Source: a virus | Reading direction: 5' to 3' (one strand) | DNA: 36,980 nt | IMG/VR virus record: IMGVR_UViG_3300050821_002521 | Coordinates: 1-36,980 of that record | Shown: piece after piece, positions 14,167 through 22,575 of the stretch | Layout: each line of letters starts with the position of its first letter | Numbering within the stretch: position 1 is the stretch's first letter | Notes under the pieces: generated by a model | Told to the model about the DNA's origin: nothing | The model's input: the letters and a program-made list of their open reading frames with translations, nothing else | The model's database searches: none | Position numbers and translations under genes: made by a program

Positions 14167-15087
14167 TCATGGATTCTTCAGTCTCCGGTTAATCTCGTTT
14201 TGGGCAAGCTTGTCGCCCCAGTCTGCCAGTATTTTCAGCCTGCCAAGTGGTGCTTGCGTCAAGTCCCCGGCCCTCTTCAAATCCTCGGCTGTTGGCTGTT
14301 CGCCGGGCTGAACGATCTTTTTGGTCCGCGTAATCAAATCCTGCGAGCTTCCAGAAGGTGTCTCCTCGGAAGGAACTTCCAGCCCGCCATTCGCACCCTT
14401 GGTAAATCCAAATGCCTCTGGCTGCTGCTTCATGGCAGCCATGATTTCACGCCCTCGCATCTCGTAGAACTTAGCCACAGAAGGAAGCGGTGCTCCGGCG
14501 GGTGGTTCAGGGATTCCAAATGCCTCTGGTTGTTGCTTCATCGCCGCCATAATGTCCTTGCCGTGATTGGCGTAAAATTCTTCAGCGGAAGGCAACGGCG
14601 CTCCGGTTTCCTGAAACTCGGGCTTATTGAAGAAGTCCATAACGTCGCCCTTGGCAGGCATCTTCCCTCCGCCTGCCCCATATACCCCACCTGCCAAGGC
14701 ACCAATGTTCCCGCCAAGTTCTGGCTGGCCAACCATTCCACCCGCTTCCTTGCCTATAAACTTTCCCGCTACGGCTCCCAGAATACCTCTGGCTAGCGGG
14801 TATAAAGGCGCGAGACTTCTAGCGGCAATGGCTTCAACTCCCATCCCAGCAGTGCCAAGAGCACCGAGAGCAGTAGCAGCAACAGGAGCTCCCTCGGCGG
14901 TCTCGCGTTCTTCGCTGCCTCCGATGGGGGACGGGAGTGGGCGACTAAGCCGAGCCCATGCTTCTTTCCAAGAACTCGGCAGTCCCCATTTCGATTGCGG
15001 CGGCACAATTTCAAACTGATTGCCAGCCGCCGCAGTAGCTTGCGGTGGAGGGACTACCTCAAAAACTGGGTTTACGGTGCCACCCAT
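14167..15087 (-). CDS. Virion protein with tandem 36-residue repeat, probable ejection protein
   Basis: ATG 15087 has an AAGGGG ribosome-binding site and overlaps the upstream ejection gene by 16 bases. The 306-aa product starts with two FEVVPP/FEIVPP motifs, has a Gly/Ala-rich hydrophobic middle (ARGILGAVAGKFIGKEAGG) that could insert into a membrane, then two copies of a 36-residue unit (GAPLPSxxxFYxxxGxxIMAAMKQQPEAFG), and a charged C-terminus. Its place directly after two ejection-type genes suggests an internal virion protein. No enzymatic motif is seen. Confidence 0.65.
   Translation of the reverse strand: MGGTVNPVFEVVPPPQATAAAGNQFEIVPPQSKWGLPSSWKEAWARLSRPLPSPIGGSEERETAEGAPVAATALGALGTAGMGVEAIAARSLAPLYPLARGILGAVAGKFIGKEAGGMVGQPELGGNIGALAGGVYGAGGGKMPAKGDVMDFFNKPEFQETGAPLPSAEEFYANHGKDIMAAMKQQPEAFGIPEPPAGAPLPSVAKFYEMRGREIMAAMKQQPEAFGFTKGANGGLEVPSEETPSGSSQDLITRTKKIVQPGEQPTAEDLKRAGDLTQAPLGRLKILADWGDKLAQNEINRRLKNP
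14407..14606 (-). repeat. Two tandem copies of a 108-bp coding repeat
   Basis: The segments beginning near 14407 and 14515 are offset by exactly 108 bases (36 codons). The encoded IMAAMKQQPEAFG blocks are identical, while third-position changes are frequent, so the duplication is old or maintained by selection on the protein. Confidence 0.75.
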
Positions 15088-16619
15088 TCGCCCCCCTTCG
15101 ACTTGGCTACGTCTTTGCCATTCATTCTCAGGATGTGCCCGTCTTCCTTTGGCGCCGCAGGAGCCCCCGCAGGAGCTTGGAATTTCGTAAGAGGCGCACT
15201 GCCTTTGCTCCAATCTGGCGGATTCGGATCGCGCGCAACGTCGGTGACATAGTTTACTTCTGCTCCGAAAGCGGATTTTAGCGTTGGCCCATCCATCTTT
15301 TTGGCTTGCGCAAGGTCGTGCAAATTCTCTAGCAAATAAGGCCCAAGTCTTCCCGTGTGGACGGCTCCCAGCAAGGTGCTGCTAAGGTCCATCTTGGCTT
15401 TGAGAGCTGCATAGTCGGCATCGCCAGCGCCCCAAGTCCCGGTCATAAATTCGTTCCAGCGCCCGGCCAGCGGCCCTAGTTTGTCTTTCTTGTCCATCTT
15501 GTCGATCAGTTGCGTGATGCCCATGTCCTTGGGCTCTGCGCCCGCTGGCCCTTGCTTGTTGGCCAGCATCAGCCACTGCCGTCCACTGAGAGCTTTCTGA
15601 TAGTCCTGAGAGGGAATCTCGGCAGCGTCCTTGACTCCCATTTGCTGCGCCTGCGAATAGGGAACAACCACCGTGCGCCCGGTCTTTGGGTCTGTGCCCT
15701 GGACAGGCTTCAAACCAACCTTGTCGATCTGGAAATCGAACATCTGCGCTCTGATACCGTTGCTGACGGCAAGCTGTTTTTCGGCATCTTCATGCGTGAG
15801 CTTCGCGCGACTGGCCTCCTCTGTGGATTGCAAGAGTTTGTCCATGCGTTCAAAATCAGTAGGGTTGGCTCCCGGTTTCAGCTGGAAATAATCAGGAGGT
15901 TCTTCGCCTGGATGCAGGACTTGCCATCGCGCTTTCAGTCCATTGTTAAGCAATGGAATGTTGCTGGGGTCGAGCCCGCTTATCTTCTCCCCTGTTACGG
16001 CATTAGTTAGTCCTCCAGCTACTGGCTTCCATGCCTCCAGAGCCAATTTTTGCTTCTCTTGCGCTTCTTTTACCAGCTGGCTGCCGAGCGCGAAGTTGTT
16101 GGCCAGCACGATGGCTTGCTCGTTGCCTGGGTAGGTGTGCGACATCGCTCCGGGCTTGATGGTCCCGGCCTGCTCTTCTTTCGTTACTTCGCTGTCCCAG
16201 GCGGCTTGCTGTGCGGCGGGGTCTTTCATGCCAGCAATGTTCAGCACTCGCCCGCGGTACTCATCGTTCTGCTTGGCTAGCGTGTCTGCGGTGTTCTGCG
16301 CGGTGATGGCATCGTTCTTGGCTATTTCGCTGGTTGTCTGCCGGGTTGCGAGAAGCTTTTGGGTTACTCCAAACACCGCCGATCCGCTGCCGCCGTTCCG
16401 CAGAACGCCCATAGCCAGCGAGTTGGGATCTTTCCCGTCCCAGTTCAGCATGGCTTGCGTGATGGCGTGCTGGTCGGTCAGTTGCTGCTGCTCCTGCTGA
16501 ATTTGGAGCGTGCGCATTTGCGCTTCCTGCTGGCCAGCCTGAATCTGCTGTGCTCCCGCCATCTGCTGAATCGGAGATTCAGGGGGTTTAATCATCAGGG
16601 CGGGGAAACCTGTAGCCAT
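15072..16619 (-). CDS. Probable DNA ejection (internal virion) protein
   Basis: A 515-aa, Gln/Ala/Lys-rich, mostly helical protein. The N-terminal 120 residues are a Gln-rich coiled coil (QQIQAGQQEAQMRTLQIQQE). The middle has a mixed region around KARWQVLHPGEEPPDYFQLK, and the C-terminus is Pro/Ala-rich with a small basic end. Size, composition and position after the gp7-like gene match the second and third ejection proteins of P22-type phages (gp16 or gp20 positions), though no direct similarity can be shown by eye. Start overlaps upstream stop as TAATG. Confidence 0.65.
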   Translation of the reverse strand: MATGFPALMIKPPESPIQQMAGAQQIQAGQQEAQMRTLQIQQEQQQLTDQHAITQAMLNWDGKDPNSLAMGVLRNGGSGSAVFGVTQKLLATRQTTSEIAKNDAITAQNTADTLAKQNDEYRGRVLNIAGMKDPAAQQAAWDSEVTKEEQAGTIKPGAMSHTYPGNEQAIVLANNFALGSQLVKEAQEKQKLALEAWKPVAGGLTNAVTGEKISGLDPSNIPLLNNGLKARWQVLHPGEEPPDYFQLKPGANPTDFERMDKLLQSTEEASRAKLTHEDAEKQLAVSNGIRAQMFDFQIDKVGLKPVQGTDPKTGRTVVVPYSQAQQMGVKDAAEIPSQDYQKALSGRQWLMLANKQGPAGAEPKDMGITQLIDKMDKKDKLGPLAGRWNEFMTGTWGAGDADYAALKAKMDLSSTLLGAVHTGRLGPYLLENLHDLAQAKKMDGPTLKSAFGAEVNYVTDVARDPNPPDWSKGSAPLTKFQAPAGAPAAPKEDGHILRMNGKDVAKSKGGEWVAP

Positions 16620-17455
16620 TACGCTGGCCCTCCTGGGCCCAATCCTGGTGGCGTGCTTGCTCCCGGCCGATTATTCAGCAGGCTGGCCAAAAGCGCGTAC
16701 TGGCTGATGTTTGAAATACCTCCTGTGATCGAATTCGCAATTCCGGCGTAGCCTGAAGCGTTTGCCGCCCCTGCCAAGTTCAAGTTCGCCCCTTGCTGCG
16801 CTCCGCCTGTCAGGTTGATGTTGGAAATGTTGTTTGCCGCCGCTTGCCCTTGATTTCCTAGCGTCGTTGCCGCGGTCTGCCCTGCTCCGCTAAGTGCCGC
16901 TAACCTGTTAAATGTGTTTGTCTGGTTCCCCTGGAAGATGTTGTAGCTCTGCTGATATTCGGCTAGAGCGCGGTTGTAGGTGTCGGAATACGTCTGCGAG
17001 GCTAACCCTTGTGAGTACTGATCAAGGGTTTTCTGGGCTCCAGTTGAGAGCAATCCGCCTTGTGCCGCCGCGCTGTTCTGGATGGAGTTCTCTCCTTGCT
17101 GGAGTGCGAACTGATAGCCTGGAGTCTGTTGGGCTTGTGCCGCGGTAGGCGCTTGAAACTGTTGCGTCCAAGGCGTCAGCAGCCCCTGTCCAGGAGTTCC
17201 AAGCAGTGCAGCAAGGCTGTTGATCCCTTGCGTGCCAGCTTGCAGCCAGGGCGCCATGTTGGCTTGCTGCGTGGCCCATTGCTGCTTCTGGAAGTCGAGC
17301 GAGGCTTGCTGGTCCTGATGTTGAAGCTGTGCGGCGGAAGTTGCAGCGCTAGCTTGTGCTCCGGCCGCCTTGCTGGCCATAACTCCGCCAACCGCACTGC
17401 TGGCGGCAGAAGCTACGCCGAGGCCGATTGCAAGGCCTGTGCTAATGAACGGCAT
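16619..17455 (-). CDS. P22 gp7-like DNA ejection protein
   Basis: A 278-aa protein with an N-terminal hydrophobic Gly/Ala segment (GLAIGLGVASAASSAVGGVMASKA), a Gln-rich helix, and the conserved block PGYQFALQQGENSIQNSAAA ... STGAQKTLDQYSQG ... YNRALAEYQQSYNIF ... NRLAALSGAGQTAA. This block is widespread in phage injection or DNA-transfer proteins. These are packaged in the virion and enter the cell with the DNA. The start overlaps the GNAT gene stop by 14 bases, placing the acyl-transfer pair at the head of this cluster. Confidence 0.78.
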   Translation of the reverse strand: MPFISTGLAIGLGVASAASSAVGGVMASKAAGAQASAATSAAQLQHQDQQASLDFQKQQWATQQANMAPWLQAGTQGINSLAALLGTPGQGLLTPWTQQFQAPTAAQAQQTPGYQFALQQGENSIQNSAAAQGGLLSTGAQKTLDQYSQGLASQTYSDTYNRALAEYQQSYNIFQGNQTNTFNRLAALSGAGQTAATTLGNQGQAAANNISNINLTGGAQQGANLNLAGAANASGYAGIANSITGGISNISQYALLASLLNNRPGASTPPGLGPGGPA

Positions 17456-17894
17456 CGAGCTCCTTCACAAAGGAAACTTCCAGTTGCTTGTAGCCAAACC
17501 GTTCGTAAATGTTTGCCACATCGACGTTTGGCGCGCTGAAGCTCATGTACTTTGCGCCCATTTCTTTGGCTTGCCGCTCCGCCTCCCAAAGAAGTTTCAT
17601 GCCTCCGCCGCCTTTGCGTTCTTCCGGCTCGACATACCACATAATCTCATTAGCGGTAGGCTCTCCGGTAAAGTAGTGCGCAAAGATGATGAATCCGAGA
17701 AGCCCTACGACGCGCCCAGTGTCGTTTTCATAGATCAGCACTTTCCCTTTGGCGTTTTCAATGACTTCAAGAGCCAGCTTTGCGCTTTGCTCTGGAGTGT
17801 CTTTGATCATCCCGGCATAAGGACCGTTGACCAGCGAAAGACTGCCCAATCTCACCAGTTCCGGTATGTCTGCGGTCGTGGCGTCTCTAACCAT
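17442..17894 (-). CDS. GNAT-family acyltransferase
   Basis: The 150-aa product carries the GNAT core: strand VVGLLGFIIF, then EIMWYVEPEERKGGGGMKLL, where R93-K-G-G-G-G98 is the RxxGxG/A pyrophosphate-binding loop, followed by the helix LLWEAERQAKEMGA and the terminal IYERFGYKQLEVSFVKEL strand. GNAT enzymes move an acyl group from CoA or, in some branches, from acyl carrier protein. The gene overlaps the upstream acyl carrier protein gene by 8 bases and the downstream gp7-like ejection gene by 14, so an ACP-linked donor and a virion protein target are attractive but unproven. Confidence 0.85.
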   Translation of the reverse strand: MVRDATTADIPELVRLGSLSLVNGPYAGMIKDTPEQSAKLALEVIENAKGKVLIYENDTGRVVGLLGFIIFAHYFTGEPTANEIMWYVEPEERKGGGGMKLLWEAERQAKEMGAKYMSFSAPNVDVANIYERFGYKQLEVSFVKELDAVH

Positions 17895-18108
17895 AACGCT
17901 CCACGTACTTTACTACGTCATGCAAAGTGGTGAGCTTTGGCAGTTCGCTGTCAGGGATGTCTATGCCGAATTCATTTTCAAGCTCGAGCACCATGCTCGC
18001 CAGTTCCAGTGAGTCTCCAAGTTCGTGAACCTTTGCGTCCAGCGTAACGTTTCCAAAGTTCTCCTGTGCAAGCTGAAGAACGCGTCCCTCGGTTGAGGTC
18101 AGAATCAT
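17887..18108 (-). CDS. acpP-like: Acyl carrier protein
   Basis: The start at ATG 18108 forms an ATGA overlap with the upstream stop and has GGGTGA eight bases before it. An in-frame start at 18138 is less likely. The 73-aa product has the carrier fold: GDSLELASMVLELENEFGI, with Ser33 in the D-S-L motif as the predicted phosphopantetheine site, then DIPDSELPKLTTLHDVVKYV, the helix III-IV signature. It is acidic and of typical length. Host holo-ACP synthase would have to load it. No fatty-acid or polyketide genes accompany it; its only partner is the coupled GNAT gene. Confidence 0.88.
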   Translation of the reverse strand: MILTSTEGRVLQLAQENFGNVTLDAKVHELGDSLELASMVLELENEFGIDIPDSELPKLTTLHDVVKYVERYG

Positions 18109-18353
18109 ACAAGCGTCACCCAAATTAACCCGTTCCAAGCAAGGACATGGTTAGTGTCCGTCTCGAACACGATAGACCCGATAGCCTGCCCTTTCAATGC
18201 CAACCTCTGTGCATGAGTCACAGAGAAACCTTGCGGCATGGCGCTCAGAAACGCGCTAATAGCCTGAAACCATTGCTCCCAGGCAAACGTAGGCGACGGC
18301 TGCCCTTGCTTCTGGAAGTCGGTGTCTACCGGAGGCGCTGGGAACTTGCTCAT
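18105..18353 (-). CDS. Small protein between gp10-like and ACP genes (82 aa)
   Basis: Start at ATG 18353, ten bases after the gp10-like stop; the reading from 18437 is rejected because it lies inside that gene. The protein has a Pro-rich start (MSKFPAPPVDTDFQKQG), an aromatic helix (FAWEQWFQAISAFLSAM) and a C-terminal beta pair (IGSIVFETDTNHVLAWNGLIW), typical of small phage tail proteins that end in a GxVVYDTT-like strand and a tryptophan-containing hairpin. Possibly a minor tail component. Coupled to ACP by ATGA. Confidence 0.65.
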   Translation of the reverse strand: MSKFPAPPVDTDFQKQGQPSPTFAWEQWFQAISAFLSAMPQGFSVTHAQRLALKGQAIGSIVFETDTNHVLAWNGLIWVTLV

Positions 18354-18363
18354 AATAATAGAC

Positions 18364-20196
18364 TTAACTAACTTCCGCGTACTGCTTCGTAAGTCTCTTG
18401 CTCGGCTGATAGCCAGGTTGACCGTTGACGTAGGCATCTACAATCCTGAATGGCACAGGATCGGAACAGCTGATTTCATACGTCCTGATGCGCGCTCGCC
18501 CAAGCCTTGCCCAGCGCAAGCGTGTCTTGTACGTCCCAGCCTGCCCGGCGTCCCGCGGCTGAGCATTAGACCAAGTGTGCCCGCCATCATCGGAGAACCT
18601 GAGCCAGACCAGCGGCCCTCTGGCAAACAATTGGTTGTTCTTTGAAGTCTGCAAGAGTCCAATTGAGGTCACGCTCAAATCCCATGCCGACGATGGCGCT
18701 ACCATGGTGATGATGGTCGGATTAGCGGCAAAGGCTACCGAGGTCGTGGTCAGAAGGCCTGCGATCGTGACCCCCAACTGCCAGGTGGCTGCGCCTACGT
18801 TCAGATAGACCAGCTGGGCAGCTCCGAGCGAGCCTGAAGTTGTCTGAAGCAATCCACTGTCCTTCACCGTAACGCCCCACAGGATGCCGTTGGCGTCTTT
18901 CAGCGTCAGGACCGTAGGAGCTCCGCCGCCAGTCTGCAAGGGAGGTTCAGGCCCCAGCCCTGTCTCCATGTCCAGTTCAAACCGAGTGTGCTTTACGACT
19001 TCAAGCTCAGTTGAGATGTGCGGCGCTCTACGTACTCTGACAATCGGCACGCCAGCATTGTCAAGAAAGGCTTCGTCCATCTGGTAGAGATTCGACGATC
19101 GCCAGTCGCCAACAATGTGCGTACCATTCCAGAAGGAATGGTTCCAGCTGGGATGGCCCATGGAAGCGCCCGAAGTTACGTTTAGAAGATCGCGTTCGTG
19201 CCAAAGCCCTGTTGCTACGTCATAGACCCAGGTCGCTCCATTGCCGTTGTTAGCTGACGGAAACAGAACCTGCCAGAAGGAATGCCCGAATTTCTGGTAG
19301 GCATAGCTGACCGCATCGGAGGCTTTGGGATACTTCTGCCAGGCAAGTTCCGTTGCATGGGTCGAGATGCGCGAAGCGTTGTAGCCTACGGCTCGCCACG
19401 CTACTCGGTCGCCTTTGTCGTCCTGGCCAATCCATAGCAGGGAATTGTCTACCTTGTCGCAGGAGAATGGCGATGCGCCGCCTTGCTCGATAAATCCCCC
19501 TGGAACCACGTCAAAAACGTTCAAAGAGCCGGAAGCATAGTACACCACTGTCTTTTTGTTGCCTCTTAGCCACACTTGGCGGTGATCGGTCTTCATGCCA
19601 ACCACGTTTTCAGGGAACACGCTGACAACGATTTGCCCGTTCAGGTTCCAGCTGGAGGCATCAAAGACATTCGAGATGCACACTGTACCGGAATTGGCAA
19701 TCAGTGCCAGAAAGAAACTGTCGCAGAACTCTACTTGCCGGACTGGAGCCGGGCCAGTTGATAGCGTGAAATTCGATGCTGCTATCTGGCTGAAAGCGTT
19801 TGTGGCCAGAACCAGCAGGTAAACCGACCCTCCAGAAGCAACCAAAAGCTGCGTCTGGCTGCAAACCATCGAGGCTGGTAACCCGTCGTTTGCCAGGCCC
19901 GTCCCTCTTACCGTCACAGACACGGTGATGGGCACCCCCGTTCCGCCAGAAGTCTGCGTAATCTCGTATAGCTGGGTATCGGCTACGATGAATTCCCGCC
20001 CGTTGTATTCAAGTTGGCCCCGCGGCGCCCCGCCAAAAGAGGCTATCTTGGCGAGGCCTGGTGTGGGATTGAGCACCATCTTCGAGCGGCCGCTGCCGGA
20101 TTCGTTGACCTCTGGATAGAGATTTCTGCAGATCTGGTTGTCTGCGTTCACAGCTTGAACGGTGTAACTGCCCGAACAGAAGTCGAAACGCGCCAA
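18364..20196 (-). CDS. P22 gp10-like packaged-DNA stabilisation (tail hub) protein
   Basis: In P22, gp10 forms the tail hub that closes the portal after packaging. This 610-aa protein has the family start FDFCSGSYTVQAVNADNQIC, followed by NLYPEVNESG ... PGLAKIASF and a beta-propeller-like series of strands (GREFIVADTQLYEI, TQLLVASGGSVYLLV). The C-terminus has a fibre-attachment-like PRDAGQAGTYKTRLRWARLG. It is longer than P22 gp10. The start is TTG at 20196 with GAGG six bases upstream. It lies directly behind the gp4-like gene. Confidence 0.85.
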   Translation of the reverse strand: MARFDFCSGSYTVQAVNADNQICRNLYPEVNESGSGRSKMVLNPTPGLAKIASFGGAPRGQLEYNGREFIVADTQLYEITQTSGGTGVPITVSVTVRGTGLANDGLPASMVCSQTQLLVASGGSVYLLVLATNAFSQIAASNFTLSTGPAPVRQVEFCDSFFLALIANSGTVCISNVFDASSWNLNGQIVVSVFPENVVGMKTDHRQVWLRGNKKTVVYYASGSLNVFDVVPGGFIEQGGASPFSCDKVDNSLLWIGQDDKGDRVAWRAVGYNASRISTHATELAWQKYPKASDAVSYAYQKFGHSFWQVLFPSANNGNGATWVYDVATGLWHERDLLNVTSGASMGHPSWNHSFWNGTHIVGDWRSSNLYQMDEAFLDNAGVPIVRVRRAPHISTELEVVKHTRFELDMETGLGPEPPLQTGGGAPTVLTLKDANGILWGVTVKDSGLLQTTSGSLGAAQLVYLNVGAATWQLGVTIAGLLTTTSVAFAANPTIITMVAPSSAWDLSVTSIGLLQTSKNNQLFARGPLVWLRFSDDGGHTWSNAQPRDAGQAGTYKTRLRWARLGRARIRTYEISCSDPVPFRIVDAYVNGQPGYQPSKRLTKQYAEVS

Positions 20197-20928
20197 TTAT
20201 CGCCTCACTATCCACGTGTCCGAGCGCCAATCCCAAACCGCTGCTCCCATTCCACTTAGCCCCGGGTCACACTTCAGGATCGGCGCTGGCAGATTGGTAT
20301 CCTTCAATGCTTGCAGTGATTTCTCCGCGGTCATCATTACATCTGGCGTTGGCTGGACGCTAAACTCCGGGCAAAGCCTAAGTGCCAAATTGTAACGGAT
20401 GGCCTGCAAATAGGCTGGCGGGAATGTAACATCGGTTACCGCGAGGTCTGGCCAGGTCGATAGCGGCGCCCAGGAGTAGATGACTACGTTCGAGGTCAGG
20501 CCAGGGATGACCCAGAAATTCAGCGTCATCAACGGAAAGCCCTGGTCGTTGTAGCAGAATAGCGGATAGCTGCCAGAGATATTCTTCACGCGCACGTTGG
20601 CCCAGCCGTCCACGTCGAGCAAGGTAATCGGCACTTCGCTAGGCTGTGTTGGATTGCTTAGAATCTGGCAGCCCATCCTGGTAATCTTGGCTGGCCTGGC
20701 CATGTTGAAATTGCCGCCGGTGCCCAGCGTGTAAGTCTGCGTGCCAAGGACAAACGGGAAGGTATTGATCTGGTCGGTGAAGATCTTCAACCCGTCCGCC
20801 TGCCACTCATCCATCATCTGCTGAAGGATTATCAGGCAATCGGCGGGCTCGTTGCCGACAAGGTTTTCACCTGAAGCAAGGATACCGGCCAAGCGCGCCG
20901 CGCTTTGGAGCAAATCGACGCCCTTCAC
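20197..20928 (-). CDS. P22 gp4-like head-to-tail adaptor
   Basis: The 243-aa product has the gp4-family layout: N-terminal helices (LLQSAARLAGILASGE, CLIILQQMMDEWQADGL), a beta section with the TYTLGTGGNFNMARPAKITR signature, and a C-terminal helix block (PPAYLQAIRYNLALRLCPEF). In P22 this protein binds the portal first and receives gp10. The next gene downstream is the gp10-like protein, which confirms the assignment. Confidence 0.88.
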   Translation of the reverse strand: MKGVDLLQSAARLAGILASGENLVGNEPADCLIILQQMMDEWQADGLKIFTDQINTFPFVLGTQTYTLGTGGNFNMARPAKITRMGCQILSNPTQPSEVPITLLDVDGWANVRVKNISGSYPLFCYNDQGFPLMTLNFWVIPGLTSNVVIYSWAPLSTWPDLAVTDVTFPPAYLQAIRYNLALRLCPEFSVQPTPDVMMTAEKSLQALKDTNLPAPILKCDPGLSGMGAAVWDWRSDTWIVRR

Positions 20929-20931
20929 TGG

Positions 20932-21162
20932 TTATCCCCGTTTCTTGAATACCTCTTGAACGTGATTTGCGGAAGTCAAATGCTTCAATGCCGGATGCGG
21001 GCGGGCGCTGGGCTCGCGGTAGGCTTGGCGCTCTGCTGTATGGTCCTTTGAGCCACCTGCCGCTTGACGGGTGCTGCGTTCCATCGCTTGGGCTGCTGTC
21101 GCTGGGACAGGACGCATGATGGCTGCATCCACCACTTTGCTGCCTTGCGTTTTGTGCGGCAT
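20932..21162 (-). CDS. Small basic hypothetical protein (76 aa)
   Basis: A Lys/Arg/His/Ala-rich, probably unstructured protein (MPHKTQGSKVVDAAIMRPV, then ARPHPALKHLTSANHVQEV). Its start overlaps the upstream stop as TGATG. It lies between structural genes and may be a minor virion or assembly protein. No family was recognised. Confidence 0.65.
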   Translation of the reverse strand: MPHKTQGSKVVDAAIMRPVPATAAQAMERSTRQAAGGSKDHTAERQAYREPSARPHPALKHLTSANHVQEVFKKRG

Positions 21163-21698
21163 CAGTTCACCTCGACAACGCGCTCGGGCAATTCCAGTTT
21201 GTTGGGGCTGTCTACCCAGCCATCCTTGGCCAGTTTGGCTTCGTCCTTCTTGCAGTCCGCTTCGTCAATAGGCGTAGGGAAGTTCGGGTCCCAGCCAATC
21301 GGCACGTAGCAAGTCTCGTAGGGATGGACGATGTTCACGCCCTTGTCCGAGCCATGTCCGGTGACTTGTCCCTGGTAGCCGTTCTCGATGGCCAAAGCAT
21401 ACGGCATGGGATAGTTCGGGTTGATGCGGTCGCCCTTGTAGATCGGTTCCTCGAGATTGGGCTTGCCGTCTGTGCCCTTCTTGTACCTGATTGCCAGACG
21501 ATAGAGAACCTTGGGGTAGAGCTTGTTTTCAGCGGCAATCTGCTCGGCATAGAGGCGGTCAGTTCCGGTGATGTAGGGAGGTTTCGGGTCGTTCTGCTCC
21601 ATGGCGCGAATCTGCGCATCGGTGCGCCCGGCTGAGTCCCTGACTTCCCTAATCAGCACCATTTCGTTGTTGCGTGGCTGCATCCGTACAACTGGCAT
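21162..21698 (-). CDS. Hypothetical structural-region protein (178 aa)
   Basis: The protein starts with a short beta region (RNNEMVLIREVRDSAGRT), a helix (RLYAEQIAAENKLYPKVLYR) and a mixed C-terminal part with Pro and Tyr (INPNYPMPYALAIENGYQG). No transmembrane segment or catalytic motif is visible. Start overlaps the upstream stop as TAATG. Its position between coat and gp4 suggests a head or connector accessory protein. Confidence 0.7.
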   Translation of the reverse strand: MPVVRMQPRNNEMVLIREVRDSAGRTDAQIRAMEQNDPKPPYITGTDRLYAEQIAAENKLYPKVLYRLAIRYKKGTDGKPNLEEPIYKGDRINPNYPMPYALAIENGYQGQVTGHGSDKGVNIVHPYETCYVPIGWDPNFPTPIDEADCKKDEAKLAKDGWVDSPNKLELPERVVEVN

Positions 21699-22063
21699 TA
21701 TTTTACCTCTTGAATGGGTTGAGGTGGAACGGGCTTGGGCGGCGGCGGCGCTGGAGCCTTCGCAGGATCAACGGCGGCTGCTCTCGGAGCAGGCTTGCGC
21801 GTGTCCGGCAGTCCCTTGCGGCGCTCGGTATGCGGCAGCGGGCGGTTGTCGGTCGAGCCTTTGATGCGGCGTTCCGGCGGAGGCAGAAGCGGCGGAGGCC
21901 CGGCAGTCAGTTCAAACTCTTGATTAAGATCGTACAGGAGGATTTCTTTTTCCGGCGGCGGAACAGGCAAGGACAGTTCTCCATGCAACCCTTCTTCGCC
22001 TTTCAGCGTCAAGGTGAAATCGCCCCCGGGAGATTGCGTAACCTTCGTAACTTTCAGTTTCAT
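21698..22063 (-). CDS. Hypothetical protein with Pro-rich C-terminal tail (121 aa)
   Basis: The first 55 residues are beta-rich (MKLKVTKVTQSPGGDFTLTL). The remainder is a Pro/Arg/Lys-rich disordered tail (PPPLLPPPERRIKG, APAPPPPKPVPPQPIQ). Long Pro-rich tails occur on virion accessory proteins. ATGA overlap with the upstream gene. No family was recognised. Confidence 0.7.
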   Translation of the reverse strand: MKLKVTKVTQSPGGDFTLTLKGEEGLHGELSLPVPPPEKEILLYDLNQEFELTAGPPPLLPPPERRIKGSTDNRPLPHTERRKGLPDTRKPAPRAAAVDPAKAPAPPPPKPVPPQPIQEVK

Positions 22064-22572
22064 GTCGTTGTCTCCACAGTGTAAAACACGGTAATGTGCA
22101 AGGTTCCGGTGCCAGCGGCAAAGTTGTTGGTGACCTTCGAGATGGTCAATGGAGCATTTTCATTGGTTGGCGGATTGGCTGCCGTCGAAGTCCCGCCAAA
22201 CGCGAAGATTTGCTGGGAACGTTGCCCGGCAGTTGGCCCAGTAACGATGGTATTGGCTGCCAAAGCCGCTGTCATGGTTCCAACGCTGAAGGATACCGCT
22301 CCGCCAACGTCAGTGTATTGCGTTCCGCCAATCATCCGTAGAATGATGGTTTCCGGGCAAATCATGAGGCCCGGACCAGGTGCAGGGACTAGCGTTACCG
22401 CCGTTCCGAGCAGGGCCAGAAGCTGCGCCGAGGTCAGGGTAACGTCTGTCCGGTAATCCATCTGGAAGCCGGATTGAAGTCCTACGACGGCATCCTTGGT
22501 GAATGCGCCTTCTTTGTTCAGCGTGCCAATGAGCGGCGTTGCCGCCGCCGGTAGAACTGCAGGAGTCGCCAT
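22060..22572 (-). CDS. Putative virion structural protein (170 aa)
   Basis: A Thr/Ala/Gly/Val-rich, all-beta protein (VTLTSAQLLALLGTAVTLVP, GAVSFSVGTMTAALAANTIV, GTLHITVFYTVETTT) without charged helices. This composition fits a head decoration or capsid-surface protein. It follows a similar beta-rich gene and precedes the Pro-tailed gene in one coupled group. Family not recognised. Confidence 0.7.
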   Translation of the reverse strand: MATPAVLPAAATPLIGTLNKEGAFTKDAVVGLQSGFQMDYRTDVTLTSAQLLALLGTAVTLVPAPGPGLMICPETIILRMIGGTQYTDVGGAVSFSVGTMTAALAANTIVTGPTAGQRSQQIFAFGGTSTAANPPTNENAPLTISKVTNNFAAGTGTLHITVFYTVETTT

Positions 22573-22575
22573 CGG

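Noticed and set aside
14137-14796. 219-codon rightward frame after the HNH gene
   Set aside because: Antisense to the 306-aa virion protein gene with its internal repeat; the product reflects that repeat in reverse.
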